Counted from the stretch's first letter, positions 26,051-34,908 are shown. The stretch is DNA of 64,000 nucleotides from Bradyrhizobium sp. ORS 278 (GCF_000026145.1 NC_009445.1:4774001-4838000), one strand, 5' to 3'. The notes: a model not told the origin generated them from the sequence alone. Program-made: numbers and translations.

Positions 26051-27654
26051 GCGCTCCCCACAGGCCTGGCCAGATCGAGTTCACGGATCGCGGCTTTTAC
26101 CTGCGGCAGCAAACCCGGCGAGACCGAGAGCGCGCGCACGCCCGCCCTGAGCAGAGCAGGAATGGCGCTGACGTCACCCGCGGCATCACCGCAGATCGAA
26201 ACGTCGACGCCTCTTGCCCGGGCCGCCCGCACGACATGCGCGATCATCGCGAGGACGCCCGGATGCAGCACGTCGGCATAGTCGGCCACCTCGGCGCCGT
26301 CGCGCGACGCCGCGGTGGCGTATTGGGTCAGGTCATTGGTGCCGATCGAGAAGAAGTCGGCGGCAAAATCCTGCGCGGCCAGCGCCGCGGCCGGCACCTC
26401 GATCATGATGCCAAAGGCCGGTTCCGCGAAAGCAAGGCTGTCCTTCGCGAGGTCGTCCAGCACAGCACGCAGATGCCCGCGTGCGGCATCCAGCTCGCCG
26501 GCATTGGTGACCATCGGCAGCATCACCTTCAGCGGCCCGAGCGCGGCGGCCCGCGACAACGCCCGCAGCTGTACGCGGAAGATCTCCGGATGGCGCAGCG
26601 ACAGGCGGATCCCGCGCAGTCCGAGGAACGGATTGCTCTCGCCGTCGATCGTGTAGCCAGGGATCGGCTTGTCGCCCCCGGCATCGAGCGTACGGATCGT
26701 CACCGGGCGGCCATCGGCCCAGCGCATCAGCTCGGCATAGGCGCGGTATTGCGCCTCTTCGTCGTGGAGCAGATTGGCTGTCAGGAATTCGGTGCGGGCG
26801 AGCCCGACGCCGTCGCCGGCAGATGCCGGCGCGATCGCCATGTCATTGGGACCGGAAATGTTGACCAGCACCGCCACCGGCGTTCCGTCGCGCGTCAACG
26901 CCGGCTCGTGCTGGCGAGCGATGGCCTCCGCCTTGCGGCGCCTGAACTCATCAATCTCTCTACGAGCGGCGGCGATGCGTTCCGGGTCAGGATCGACAAC
27001 GACCTCGGCGCGCGTGCCGTCGACCAGCAGCTCTCCTGCCAGGCGCTCCCAGCCGCGGCCGAGCCCCACCACCATCGGGACGCCGCGGCCGCGCGCGAGC
27101 ATCGCGACATGGCTGGTTGGGCTGCCCTCGCCCAGCGCAATGCCGCCGCCTTTCGACCAGTCGACGCCGAGGAAGGCCGATGGCGCGAGGTCACGCGCGA
27201 CGATGATGGCGCCACTGGGAAGCTGGCCATCATCGGCAAGACCGAAGAGATGTCGCACCACGCGATCCCTGATGTCGGCCAAGTCGCTGGCGCGGGCGCG
27301 GAAATATTCGTCATCGGCGGATTCGTAGCCCGCGATCTCCTGGGCCATGGCTGCGCGCCAGGCATCCTCGGCGGCAGTGCCGCGCTCGATCTGCGCAAAG
27401 GCGGCTTCCGTGAGCGCATCGTCCTCGAGCAGCGCGAGCTGGAAGCCGATCAGCTCGGCCGCATCGCCCTGGAGGCTCGCGATCAACTCGGCCACCGCGT
27501 CACGCGCGCGCGCGACCGCGGCGGCGAGCGCGGCATGCTCCTCTGCAATCGAGCCCTTGGCACGGCTAGCGCCCTCCAGCGCGCGCCGGATCACCGCCGG
27601 CCCCATAGCCAGACCTTCCGACGCTGCGCGACCTCGGATGCAGCGTTCCACCAT
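26047..27654 (-). CDS. PTS enzyme I-type phosphoenolpyruvate-protein phosphotransferase of the dha system
   Basis: Full-length EI of 535 aa. The swivelling domain has the phospho-histidine motif GEGSPTSHVAMLARGRGVPM (His near residue 182). The PEP-binding barrel has TLDAGGDKP, GIMIEVPA, FFSIGTNDLTQY and the catalytic cysteine in SICGDAAGD. E. coli DhaM carries only a shortened EI-like domain, whereas this is a complete, separate EI able to take phosphate from PEP. It begins directly after the HPr stop. The product presumably phosphorylates the adjacent HPr. Confidence 0.92.
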   Translation of the reverse strand: MVERCIRGRAASEGLAMGPAVIRRALEGASRAKGSIAEEHAALAAAVARARDAVAELIASLQGDAAELIGFQLALLEDDALTEAAFAQIERGTAAEDAWRAAMAQEIAGYESADDEYFRARASDLADIRDRVVRHLFGLADDGQLPSGAIIVARDLAPSAFLGVDWSKGGGIALGEGSPTSHVAMLARGRGVPMVVGLGRGWERLAGELLVDGTRAEVVVDPDPERIAAARREIDEFRRRKAEAIARQHEPALTRDGTPVAVLVNISGPNDMAIAPASAGDGVGLARTEFLTANLLHDEEAQYRAYAELMRWADGRPVTIRTLDAGGDKPIPGYTIDGESNPFLGLRGIRLSLRHPEIFRVQLRALSRAAALGPLKVMLPMVTNAGELDAARGHLRAVLDDLAKDSLAFAEPAFGIMIEVPAAALAAQDFAADFFSIGTNDLTQYATAASRDGAEVADYADVLHPGVLAMIAHVVRAARARGVDVSICGDAAGDVSAIPALLRAGVRALSVSPGLLPQVKAAIRELDLARPVGSA

Positions 27655-27972
27655 CTACTCCTCGTCGAATTTCCGGTTGACGAGATCGGCAAGCGCGCGC
27701 ACGGCCTCCGCCGCATCCGGACCATTGGCTCGCACGTAGAGGGTCTCGCCCTTCGCTGCCTTGACGCGCATGATCTTCACCGGGCTCTTGGCATCGGTCC
27801 ATGGCCCGTCGGCCGCGATTGCGATCTCCACCGTCGATGCGAAGCGCTTGGCGAGCTGAGTCAGCTTGACCGAAGGGCGCGCGTGCAGCCCGACCGCATT
27901 GGTCAACAGCGCATGCCCCATCGCGTCCTGCATCCCGATCTCTCCGCCATCAGCCATTGTCGTCACCGTCAT
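27655..27972 (-). CDS. HPr-family phosphocarrier protein of the dha system
   Basis: 105 aa, slightly longer than standard HPr because of an N-terminal extension of about 15 residues. It has the HPr active site TNAVGLHARPSVKLTQ (His near residue 30) and the regulatory-face region PVKIMRVKAAKGETLYVRA. The classical Ser46 position is not evident. The start overlaps the EIIA-type gene by four bases. In E. coli this domain is fused inside DhaM; here it is a separate gene. Confidence 0.92.
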   Translation of the reverse strand: MTVTTMADGGEIGMQDAMGHALLTNAVGLHARPSVKLTQLAKRFASTVEIAIAADGPWTDAKSPVKIMRVKAAKGETLYVRANGPDAAEAVRALADLVNRKFDEE

Positions 27973-28367
27973 CCACCCATCAATTCTTCAGCCGTCGCGC
28001 GAACCGCGTCGAGCGACGAGCCGCCCGAGGCCTCGGTTGCCGCCATGACGGCGCCCTCCACCAGCGGCGCATTGCAGATCACGATGCGCTCGCGCTTGTC
28101 CTCCGGCATCATCTCCACCGCCATCTCGCTGTTGGTCTCGGCGCCACCGAGATCGACGAGGATTGCAACGCCGGAGTCCGACCAGGCTTTGTCGATCGCG
28201 CCCATGATGGCGCCGACATCGGTGCCAAGCCCGCCATCCGCATTGCCGCCGACAGCCGCGAGCGGCACGCTGTCGCCGACCATCTGCCTGACCATGTCGG
28301 CCGCGCCCTCCGCCACCTTGGCGGAATGCGATACGATGACGATGCCGACGTTCTTCTGCTCACCCAT
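27969..28367 (-). CDS. dhaM: DhaM, EIIA-mannose-type phosphotransfer subunit
   Basis: 132-aa protein corresponding to the N-terminal domain of E. coli DhaM. The active histidine lies in VGIVIVSHSAKVAEG (residue 14), and GGLGTDVGAI and DLGGAETNSEMA are typical. It receives phosphate from HPr and hands it to ADP bound in DhaL. It lies three bases downstream of dhaL and overlaps the HPr gene. Confidence 0.92.
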   Translation of the reverse strand: MGEQKNVGIVIVSHSAKVAEGAADMVRQMVGDSVPLAAVGGNADGGLGTDVGAIMGAIDKAWSDSGVAILVDLGGAETNSEMAVEMMPEDKRERIVICNAPLVEGAVMAATEASGGSSLDAVRATAEELMGG

Positions 28368-28370
28368 GCT

Positions 28371-28976
28371 TCACACCTCGTTGAAGACGCTGCAGATCGC
28401 CTGCACCAGCAGGCTCGACGAGCGCGCGCCGGGATCCATGTGCCCGATCGAACGCTCGCCGAGAAAGGACGCCCGCCCGCGGATCGCCTTCATCGGCACG
28501 GTCGCGTCGGCCGCCTCCGCGGCGACCGCGGGCAATCGCGTTGCGAGATCATCACCGTCGGCGGCAAAGGCTGCTTGCACCGGGATCAGGACGTCGAGCA
28601 TCGTCTTCTGCCCCGCCTCGGATTTGCCGCGGGCCTTCACGTCCTCGATGGCCCGACCGAGCGCGGCAGCGGCCTCGGCCGCAGACGGTTCCGGCGGCAG
28701 CGCCTTCCCAAGCCCCATCGCCAGCGTTCCGTAAAGCGGACCCGAGGCGCCGCCGACCTTCATCACCAGCGCCATTCCGATCGCCTTCAGGGCATCGGGC
28801 AGCGGCTTGGCCGAGATGCCATCGGCGTCCGCAAGCACCGCCTCGAAGCCGCGCTTCATGTTGAGGCCGTGATCGCCGTCGCCGATTGCGGAATCCAGCG
28901 CCGTCAGTTCCTCGGCATGGGCGATGATGGCGTCGGCCATCGCCCCGATCAGTCTGCGCTTGAACGCCTGGTCCAT
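28371..28976 (-). CDS. dhaL: Dihydroxyacetone kinase subunit DhaL
   Basis: ADP/ATP-binding subunit of 201 aa. The Mg-ADP ligands are in DSAIGDGDHGLNMKRGF, and the phosphate-binding region is KVGGASGPLYGTLAMGLG. The C-terminal segment RASFLGERSIGHMDPGARSS is the usual lid region. It lies three bases after the upstream ABC ATPase gene, tying kinase and importer into one transcription unit. Confidence 0.94.
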   Translation of the reverse strand: MDQAFKRRLIGAMADAIIAHAEELTALDSAIGDGDHGLNMKRGFEAVLADADGISAKPLPDALKAIGMALVMKVGGASGPLYGTLAMGLGKALPPEPSAAEAAAALGRAIEDVKARGKSEAGQKTMLDVLIPVQAAFAADGDDLATRLPAVAAEAADATVPMKAIRGRASFLGERSIGHMDPGARSSSLLVQAICSVFNEV

Positions 28977-28979
28977 GAC

Positions 28980-29990
28980 TCATCTCACCCGCTGGCCCGC
29001 CCGGTCGAACAGCAGCGGCCGGGTGAACTCGATAGCGACGGCGTCGCCGACTTTCAATTCCGTGTCCGGCTCCACCAGGCTGACGATCTTCTGATCGTTC
29101 AGCATGATGTGCAGGTGGTTCTGGTCGCCGAGATGCTCGATCCATTTGACCTGTGCAGCTGCGCCGCCATTGGTCCGGCGTACCGTCATGTGCTCGGTGC
29201 GCGCGCCGATGATCGCGACGTCGCCGGGTACGGCGAGATCAGGAAACAGCCCGCGCGGCAACAAATTGATGCCGGGGCTGCCGAGCCGGGTCGCAACGTA
29301 GGTGTTGGCCGGGTCCTCGTAGACTTCGCGTGGAGATCCCATTTGCACCAGCCGGCCTTGGTCGATGACGCCGATGCGGTTGGCCAGCGTCATCGCCTCG
29401 ATCTGGTCGTGGGTGACATAGAGCATGGTGGCGCCGAGATCCTGCTGGATGCGCTTCAGCTCGATGCGCAGATCTGCGCGCAGCTTGGCATCGAGCGACG
29501 ACAGCGGCTCGTCAAGCAGCGCGATCGCGGGCCGTCGCACCAGCGCGCGGCCGATCGCGACGCGCTGCATCTGGCCGCCCGACAATTCCGTCGCGCGATT
29601 ACCTAGCTTGTCCTCGATTCGCAGCATCGCCGCGACATCGCCGACGATCCGCTTGATCTCGGCTTCCGGCGTCTTCCGCACAGGCGAGCGCAGCGGGAAG
29701 GCGAGGTTGTCGTAGACCGAGAGATGCGGGTAGAGCGAGTATTGCTGGAATACGAAGGTCACGTCGCGCGCCGCCGGCGTCGCGCGGGTCTGGTCGACAC
29801 CGCCGATGATCACCGAGCCATGATCCGGCGCTTCGAGGCCCGCGACCAAGCGCAACGTTGTCGTCTTGCCGGCGCCAGTCGGCCCCAGCAGCACGACGAG
29901 CTCGCCATCGCGGATTGTCAGCGAGATCTCGCGCACGGCGGGCTTGGCGCCGAAGTACTTGCTGACGGCATTGAGGCGCGTCTCAGCCAT
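28980..29990 (-). CDS. ABC transporter ATP-binding protein (MalK/UgpC-type), second of pair
   Basis: 336 aa with Walker A GPTGAGKTTT, canonical signature LSGGQMQR, Walker B AIALLDEPLSSLD and a C-terminal regulatory OB (TOBE) domain. I chose the ATG at 29990 (MAETRLNAVSKYFG); the frame is open further upstream but that is antisense of the neighbouring gene. The start overlaps the end of the first ATPase gene by eight bases. Two different ATPases in one polyol-type importer recall GlpS/GlpT of the rhizobial glycerol transporter. Confidence 0.9.
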   Translation of the reverse strand: MAETRLNAVSKYFGAKPAVREISLTIRDGELVVLLGPTGAGKTTTLRLVAGLEAPDHGSVIIGGVDQTRATPAARDVTFVFQQYSLYPHLSVYDNLAFPLRSPVRKTPEAEIKRIVGDVAAMLRIEDKLGNRATELSGGQMQRVAIGRALVRRPAIALLDEPLSSLDAKLRADLRIELKRIQQDLGATMLYVTHDQIEAMTLANRIGVIDQGRLVQMGSPREVYEDPANTYVATRLGSPGINLLPRGLFPDLAVPGDVAIIGARTEHMTVRRTNGGAAAQVKWIEHLGDQNHLHIMLNDQKIVSLVEPDTELKVGDAVAIEFTRPLLFDRAGQRVR

Positions 29991-31092
29991 GGCGGCCTCC
30001 CCTCGCCGGCTGCTCATGCAGCGCCGTTCGGATCGCGCGGCCGGTCGCGGCATTGAACAGCGAGAGACGGTCAGCCCGGAAGCTCAGCCCGACCGGTTCC
30101 GCGCGCTCGACGCGCACCGCAGCCGGAATGCGCGCCTTCACCATGCCGTGCGCGGTCGTGATGGTCACGATCTGGGTGGTGCCGAGATATTCGGCGCCGA
30201 ACACTTCGCCGCGCAAACCGCCATCGGTTGCGAGCGTCACCTGCTCCGGGCGCACGCCAAGTACCAGATCGCTGCTAGCGGCATCCTCGCGCAATTCAGG
30301 AACACCGATCTCGGCGCCATCGATGCGGATGCATTTGGTGCCTGCTGGAAGCCTGGCATCGAAGCGGATGAAGTTCATGGCCGGTGATCCGATGAAATCG
30401 GCGACGAACATCGAGGCCGGCCGGTCGTAGATGTCCTGCGGCGTGCCCAGCTGCTCGACCACACCGCGGTTCATCACCGCGATCTTGTCGGCCATCGACA
30501 TCGCCTCGAGCTGGTCATGGGTAACGAACACGGTCGTCGCCTTCAGGCGATCATGCAGCGCGCGCAGCTCGCCGCACATGATGTGGCGGAATTCGGCATC
30601 GAGCGCGCCGAGCGGCTCGTCCATGAGAAACGCCTTGGGCTCGCGAACGATCGCCCGACCCAGCGCGACGCGCTGGCGGTCTCCACTCGACAATCCGCTG
30701 ACCGGACGATCGATCAGATGATCGATCTGCAGGATGCGCGCGGCCTGCTTGACCCGGCGTTTGATTTCGGCCTTCGGTACTCCCATCGAAACCAGCGGAA
30801 AAGCGATATTCCTGCGGACGTTCATATGCGGATACAGCGCGAACAGCTGGAACACCATCGCGATGTCGCGCTCGCGCGCCCGGCGGAACGTCACGTTTTC
30901 GCCGCCGAGGCTGATCGTGCCGGAGGTCGGCAGCTCCAGTCCCGCGATCATGCGCAACGTGGTGGTCTTGCCGCAGCCGGAGGGGCCGAGCAGGCAGAAG
31001 AACTCACCATCGGCGATCGTGAAGCTGGTGCCGCGCACGGCGGCAAAGCCGCCGAATTGTTTGACCAGGTTTTCAATCCGGATCTCGGCCAT
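29983..31092 (-). CDS. ABC transporter ATP-binding protein (MalK-type), variant signature motif
   Basis: 369 aa with Walker A GPSGCGKTTT near residue 37, Walker B AFLMDEPLGALD and a TOBE domain. The ABC signature is GLSSGDRQR where LSGGQ is expected, so this half may form a degenerate ATP site in a heterodimer with the neighbouring canonical ATPase. It follows the small membrane-protein gene by four bases. Confidence 0.9.
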   Translation of the reverse strand: MAEIRIENLVKQFGGFAAVRGTSFTIADGEFFCLLGPSGCGKTTTLRMIAGLELPTSGTISLGGENVTFRRARERDIAMVFQLFALYPHMNVRRNIAFPLVSMGVPKAEIKRRVKQAARILQIDHLIDRPVSGLSSGDRQRVALGRAIVREPKAFLMDEPLGALDAEFRHIMCGELRALHDRLKATTVFVTHDQLEAMSMADKIAVMNRGVVEQLGTPQDIYDRPASMFVADFIGSPAMNFIRFDARLPAGTKCIRIDGAEIGVPELREDAASSDLVLGVRPEQVTLATDGGLRGEVFGAEYLGTTQIVTITTAHGMVKARIPAAVRVERAEPVGLSFRADRLSLFNAATGRAIRTALHEQPARGGRHG

Positions 31093-31096
31093 GGCT

Positions 31097-31315
31097 TCAG
31101 TCCGGGAACTTCGAGACGATGGTGAACATCACCACGCCGGCAAGCGTCGTGACGAAAGAATAGGTGTAGAGCACCAGCGCAAAAGGCTGCAGCAGCATCA
31201 GCACGCCGGCGGCAATCAGCACGGTCGCGACGGTTTCCATCGGACCGCGGCGCAGTGCTCGCGGCCACCGCGATTGCGTGACTTGGACCGGTCGATCTTG
31301 CGCGATCTCGCTCAT
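31097..31315 (-). CDS. Small membrane protein of the polyol ABC importer operon
   Basis: 72 aa with two predicted hydrophobic helices (TVATVLIAAGVLMLLQPFAL and VTTLAGVVMFTIV). Its start overlaps the second permease stop (ATGA). A small two-helix gene of this type also occurs in rhizobial glycerol importer operons. That position supports a role as an accessory subunit, but the family has no established function that I know. Without this context it would be missed as a short frame. Confidence 0.7.
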   Translation of the reverse strand: MSEIAQDRPVQVTQSRWPRALRRGPMETVATVLIAAGVLMLLQPFALVLYTYSFVTTLAGVVMFTIVSKFPD

Positions 31316-32265
31316 TTGCGCACCGCTCCGAAGGTGATGCCGCGCAGGAGATGTTTTCGCAGCAGCACGGTGAACACGACGATGGGGATCAGGAACAGCG
31401 TCGTTCCGGCCGCTACAGCCGGCCAGTCCTGGCCGCCTTCGCCGATGATGATCGGAATGAACGGTGGCGCGGTTTGCGCCGTGCCTGATGTCAGAAGCAC
31501 CGCGAAGGCGTATTCGTTCCAGGCGAAAATCAGGCAGAAGATCGCGGTCGCGACGATGCCGGTGGTGGCCTGCGGCAACACGACCTTGAAGAACGCCTGA
31601 AGCCGCGTATAGCCGTCGACCATCGCCGCCTCTTCGTACTCCCGCGGAATCTCGTCCATGAAGCCCTTGAGCAGCCAGACCGCGAGCGAAATGTTGACGG
31701 ACGTATAGAGCAGGATCATGCCGAGCCGCGTATCGGACAGGCCGAGCTCGCGATACATCAGATAGATCGGGATCGCGACCGCGATCGGCGGCATCATCCG
31801 GGTCGACAGGATGAAGAACAGCAGGTCGTCCTTCAGCGGTACTTTGAAGCGCGAGAACGCGTAGGCCGCCAGCGTGCCGAGCACGACCGACAGCGCGGTC
31901 GAGCCGAACGCGATCACCAGCGAGTTGACATAGCGCGGAATGTAGTTCGATGGTCCCGCGATCACCATGTTGCGCTCGCGCGAGACGCGGTCGCACAGGC
32001 TGGAAGCCGGCGGCAGCTTGGCCATGTATTCCGGCGTCTGCCGCGTCCGCGTCGTGAACAGGTTGCAGTAGCCTTCCAGGCTCGGCTCGGCCACCAGCTT
32101 CGGCGGATAGGCGATCGCGTCCGACGGCGACTTGAAGCCGGTCATGAAGATCCACAGCAACGGCACCAACGTGACCAGCGCATACGCGATCACGACGGCG
32201 GCCGCGATGCGCTTCGTCAGCGGCGACGGATCGACCACGGAATGGGCGGAGACGAGACCGGTCAT
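31312..32265 (-). CDS. Carbohydrate/polyol ABC transporter permease (MalG-type)
   Basis: Inner-membrane permease of 317 aa with six hydrophobic segments and the EAA loop EYEEAAMVDGYTRLQAFFKV. There is a long periplasmic insertion after TM1 (about residues 50-115) with the sequence LFTTRTRQTPEYMAKLPPAS. ATG 32265 overlaps the upstream permease stop by four bases. Confidence 0.9.
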   Translation of the reverse strand: MTGLVSAHSVVDPSPLTKRIAAAVVIAYALVTLVPLLWIFMTGFKSPSDAIAYPPKLVAEPSLEGYCNLFTTRTRQTPEYMAKLPPASSLCDRVSRERNMVIAGPSNYIPRYVNSLVIAFGSTALSVVLGTLAAYAFSRFKVPLKDDLLFFILSTRMMPPIAVAIPIYLMYRELGLSDTRLGMILLYTSVNISLAVWLLKGFMDEIPREYEEAAMVDGYTRLQAFFKVVLPQATTGIVATAIFCLIFAWNEYAFAVLLTSGTAQTAPPFIPIIIGEGGQDWPAVAAGTTLFLIPIVVFTVLLRKHLLRGITFGAVRK

Positions 32266-33224
32266 CGGCTTTTCACCCGGTTGAGCGCCTTGACGTAGAT
32301 GTTGGCGAGACCGAACACGGTGACGAACAGGATGATGGCAAAGGCCGAGGAGTAACCGGTCCGCCATTTCTCGAACGCCTCGCGCTTGAGGGTGATCGAG
32401 GCCACCTCCGTGGTCGAGCCAGGCCCCCCACCTGTGAGCAGGTTCACCATGTCGAACATCTTGAAATTCTCGATGCCGCGGAACAGCACCGCGAGCATGA
32501 TGAAGGGCAGCGCCATCGGCAAGGTGATCGACCAGAACTGCCGCCACGGCGAGGCGCGATCGACCTCCGCCGCCTCGTAGATATAGTCCGGGATCGAGCG
32601 CAGGCCGGCGAGGCAGATCAGCATCACGTAAGGCGTCCACATCCAGGTATCGACGATGACGATCGCCCAGGGCGCCAGCGGCACCTGTGCGAGCATCTGG
32701 AACGAGGATGCCGGCGCGCCGGTCACGGCCGAGACGACGTAATTGAACAGGCCGGTCTGCGGTTGGTAAAGGAAAGTCCAGAAGTTGCCGACAACCGCGG
32801 GCGACAGCATCATCGGCAGCAGGATCAAGGTGGTCCACAGACCATGGCCGCGAAACTTCTTGTCGATCAGCCAAGCCAGCGCGAAGCCGAGCACGGTCTG
32901 AATCAGGATGCTCCAGAACACGAAGCGCGCCGTCACCGTCATCGCGGCCCACACGTCGGGGTCGGTCAGGATGGACTGGTAGTTGGCAAGCCCGACATCG
33001 AGCACCGTCGCGTTCGGACGGTTGGCGCGATAGTTGGTGAATGACAGGCGAATCGTCCAGATCAACGGAAAGATGTTGATCGCAAGCAGCAGCAGCATGG
33101 TCGGCGTGATGAACAGCCAGGCGATGGCGCGCTCCGACAGGCCGCGCACGCGACGAACCATTGCGGGCGGCGTCACCAGGGCGGCGCGGTCGACGAGGCC
33201 GCTCAATCCGGTTTGGTCGGTCAT
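32262..33224 (-). CDS. Carbohydrate/polyol ABC transporter permease (MalF-type)
   Basis: Inner-membrane permease of 320 aa with six membrane helices and the EAA loop YEAAEVDRASPWRQFWSITL. The N-terminus has about 30 cytoplasmic residues before TM1. It partners the MalG-type permease. A spacer of about 120 bases separates it from the solute-binding protein gene and holds a small palindrome, which may reduce expression of downstream genes relative to the binding protein. Confidence 0.92.
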   Translation of the reverse strand: MTDQTGLSGLVDRAALVTPPAMVRRVRGLSERAIAWLFITPTMLLLLAINIFPLIWTIRLSFTNYRANRPNATVLDVGLANYQSILTDPDVWAAMTVTARFVFWSILIQTVLGFALAWLIDKKFRGHGLWTTLILLPMMLSPAVVGNFWTFLYQPQTGLFNYVVSAVTGAPASSFQMLAQVPLAPWAIVIVDTWMWTPYVMLICLAGLRSIPDYIYEAAEVDRASPWRQFWSITLPMALPFIMLAVLFRGIENFKMFDMVNLLTGGGPGSTTEVASITLKREAFEKWRTGYSSAFAIILFVTVFGLANIYVKALNRVKSR

Positions 33225-33277
33225 GCGAGGAACTGCTTTACGGTGGCTGTTTGATGGCGCTGCTCTATCCTCTCGCC

Positions 33278-33311
33278 ATTCCGGGCTCGCGCTTCGCGCG
33301 CCCCGGAACGA
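33278..33311. repeat. Small GC-rich palindrome between SBP and permease genes
   Basis: TTCCGGGCTCGCGC, TTC, GCGCGCCCCGGAA: a strong imperfect hairpin in the only sizeable gap of the transport operon. It may act as a REP-like mRNA-stabilising or attenuating element. Confidence 0.5.
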
Positions 33312-33345
33312 CTCGTGGAGAGATCGGTACCTATAAGCGCAATCG

Positions 33346-34677
33346 TCAGAGCTTGCCGTCCTCCTTGAACACCTTGGTCCAGTCCGCGATCAGCCCATCG
33401 AGCGCGCCCTTGGCGGTGCCCTGGTCGGCGACGACGTAGTCGTGGACGCGCTTCTGCATCGCGAGCAGTAGCTGCGCGTAGGACGGTTCGGCCCAGAAAT
33501 CGACCACCTGGTCCATCGCCACCAGGAAGTCGGCGGCGAAAGGCGCGGTGTTCTTGAAGTTGGGATCGTTGAGCACGCCCTTGTGGCAGCTGTATCCGCC
33601 GAGTGCCCACCACTTCTTCTGGGTGTCGAGCGAGGCGAACCACTTGATATAGGCCAGCGCCTCGGCGCGGTTCGGCGAATAGGCCACCACCGAGATGCCC
33701 TGCCCGCCGATCTGCGAGCCCTTCTCCTTCTGCGCGGGATTGACGAAGAAGCCGATCTTGTCGCCGCCGACATTCGGATCCTTGTAGAGGCCCGGGAAGA
33801 ACGCAAACCAGTTCATCTGCAGCGCGACCTGGCCGGACTTGAACGCGTCGAGGCCTTCCTGCATGTAGCCGTTGGAATAGCCCGGGGGCGTGCAGCACTT
33901 GTACAAGGCCTTGTAGAATTCCAGCCCCTTCACGGCGTCGTCCGAGTTGACGAAGCCCTGCATATCATAGGGCTTCTTCGGGTTCTGGTACTTGAAGCCG
34001 AACGGATAGAGCGCGTTGGTCACGCCCATGGTGATGCCTTCCGAGCCGCGCTCGGTGAAGATCGCCGCGCCGTAAACCGTCTTGCCGTCGATCACCCGCT
34101 TCTGGAAGAACTCGGCAATATCCTTCAGCTCGCCTTGCGTCTTCGGCACCTCGAGCTCGCGGCCGAACTTCTTCTTGAACTCCTCGCGGATCTCCGGCCG
34201 CGCGAACCAGTCCTTGCGGTAGGTCCAGCCATTGGCGTCGCCCATCGCCGGCAGGGCCCAGTAGTTCGGCGAGCCCTTCGGCCATTCGGCGTAGCCCGCC
34301 ACTGTCGCCGGCATGAAGTCGGAGATCTTGATGCCTTCCTTGTCGAAGAACTCGTTGAGCTTGACGTATTGTCCGTTCTCCGCCGCGCCGCCGATCCATT
34401 GCGAGTCGCCGATCATCAAGTCGCACAGCTTGCCCTTGGAGTTGAGCTCGTTGAGCATGCGATCGGCGAAGTTCGGCCACGGCACGAATTCGAACTTCAT
34501 GTTGACGCCGGTCTTGGCGGTGAAGTCCTTGGACAATTCGACCAGCGCGTTGGCGGGGTCCCACGCCGCCCAGCACAAGGTGATGGTCTTTCCTTCGGCC
34601 CGTGCCGGCGCGGATGCGCCGAGCACTGTCGCGGCGGCGACGGTCGCCATCAGTGCAAATGTCTGCAGCAACTTCAT
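33346..34677 (-). CDS. Extracellular solute-binding protein (family 1) of the polyol/triose importer
   Basis: 443-aa periplasmic binding protein with a Sec signal (MKLLQTFALMATVAAATVLG... APARA) followed by EGKTITLCWAAWDPANALVE and the family core KTGVNMKFEFVPWPNFADRM. ATG 34677 heads the operon. The frame is open upstream but only antisense-like sequence is there. Ligand unknown; the linked dihydroxyacetone kinase suggests dihydroxyacetone, glycerol or a related polyol. Confidence 0.9.
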   Translation of the reverse strand: MKLLQTFALMATVAAATVLGASAPARAEGKTITLCWAAWDPANALVELSKDFTAKTGVNMKFEFVPWPNFADRMLNELNSKGKLCDLMIGDSQWIGGAAENGQYVKLNEFFDKEGIKISDFMPATVAGYAEWPKGSPNYWALPAMGDANGWTYRKDWFARPEIREEFKKKFGRELEVPKTQGELKDIAEFFQKRVIDGKTVYGAAIFTERGSEGITMGVTNALYPFGFKYQNPKKPYDMQGFVNSDDAVKGLEFYKALYKCCTPPGYSNGYMQEGLDAFKSGQVALQMNWFAFFPGLYKDPNVGGDKIGFFVNPAQKEKGSQIGGQGISVVAYSPNRAEALAYIKWFASLDTQKKWWALGGYSCHKGVLNDPNFKNTAPFAADFLVAMDQVVDFWAEPSYAQLLLAMQKRVHDYVVADQGTAKGALDGLIADWTKVFKEDGKL

Positions 34678-34822
34678 CTGGCACTCCCTCCCTGTTGGCG
34701 CCGCGCCGCTTTGTGCTGCGACGGCGATGTGTGGCCCGCGGCCAGACGCGCCATCACAACGACAGCGGGAGGCCGCAAGCGTTTCCTCATGCCCCCGGAT
34801 CATCCGTCCGAGTTAAGTATTT

Positions 34823-34850
34823 TGTTTAGTAGATTTGCAGCGACTAAACA
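34823..34850. promoter_or_regulatory. Candidate operator 1 upstream of the importer/dha operon
   Basis: TGTTTAGT, 12 bases, ACTAAACA: perfect 8-bp arms in an AT-rich segment 146-173 bases before the solute-binding protein start. Shares the GTTTA core with a second site at 34887-34908. Confidence 0.5.
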
Positions 34851-34886
34851 TGTCAAGCGCCATTTCAAGCGTCTTGCGGTGCGTCA

Positions 34887-34908
34887 TGTTTAGCGGATGC
34901 GGTAAACG
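34887..34908. promoter_or_regulatory. Candidate operator 2 upstream of the importer/dha operon
   Basis: TGTTTAGC, 6 bases, GGTAAACG: imperfect inverted repeat with the GTTTA/TAAAC core of the first site but different spacing. It may be a second binding site for the same regulator. Confidence 0.35.
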
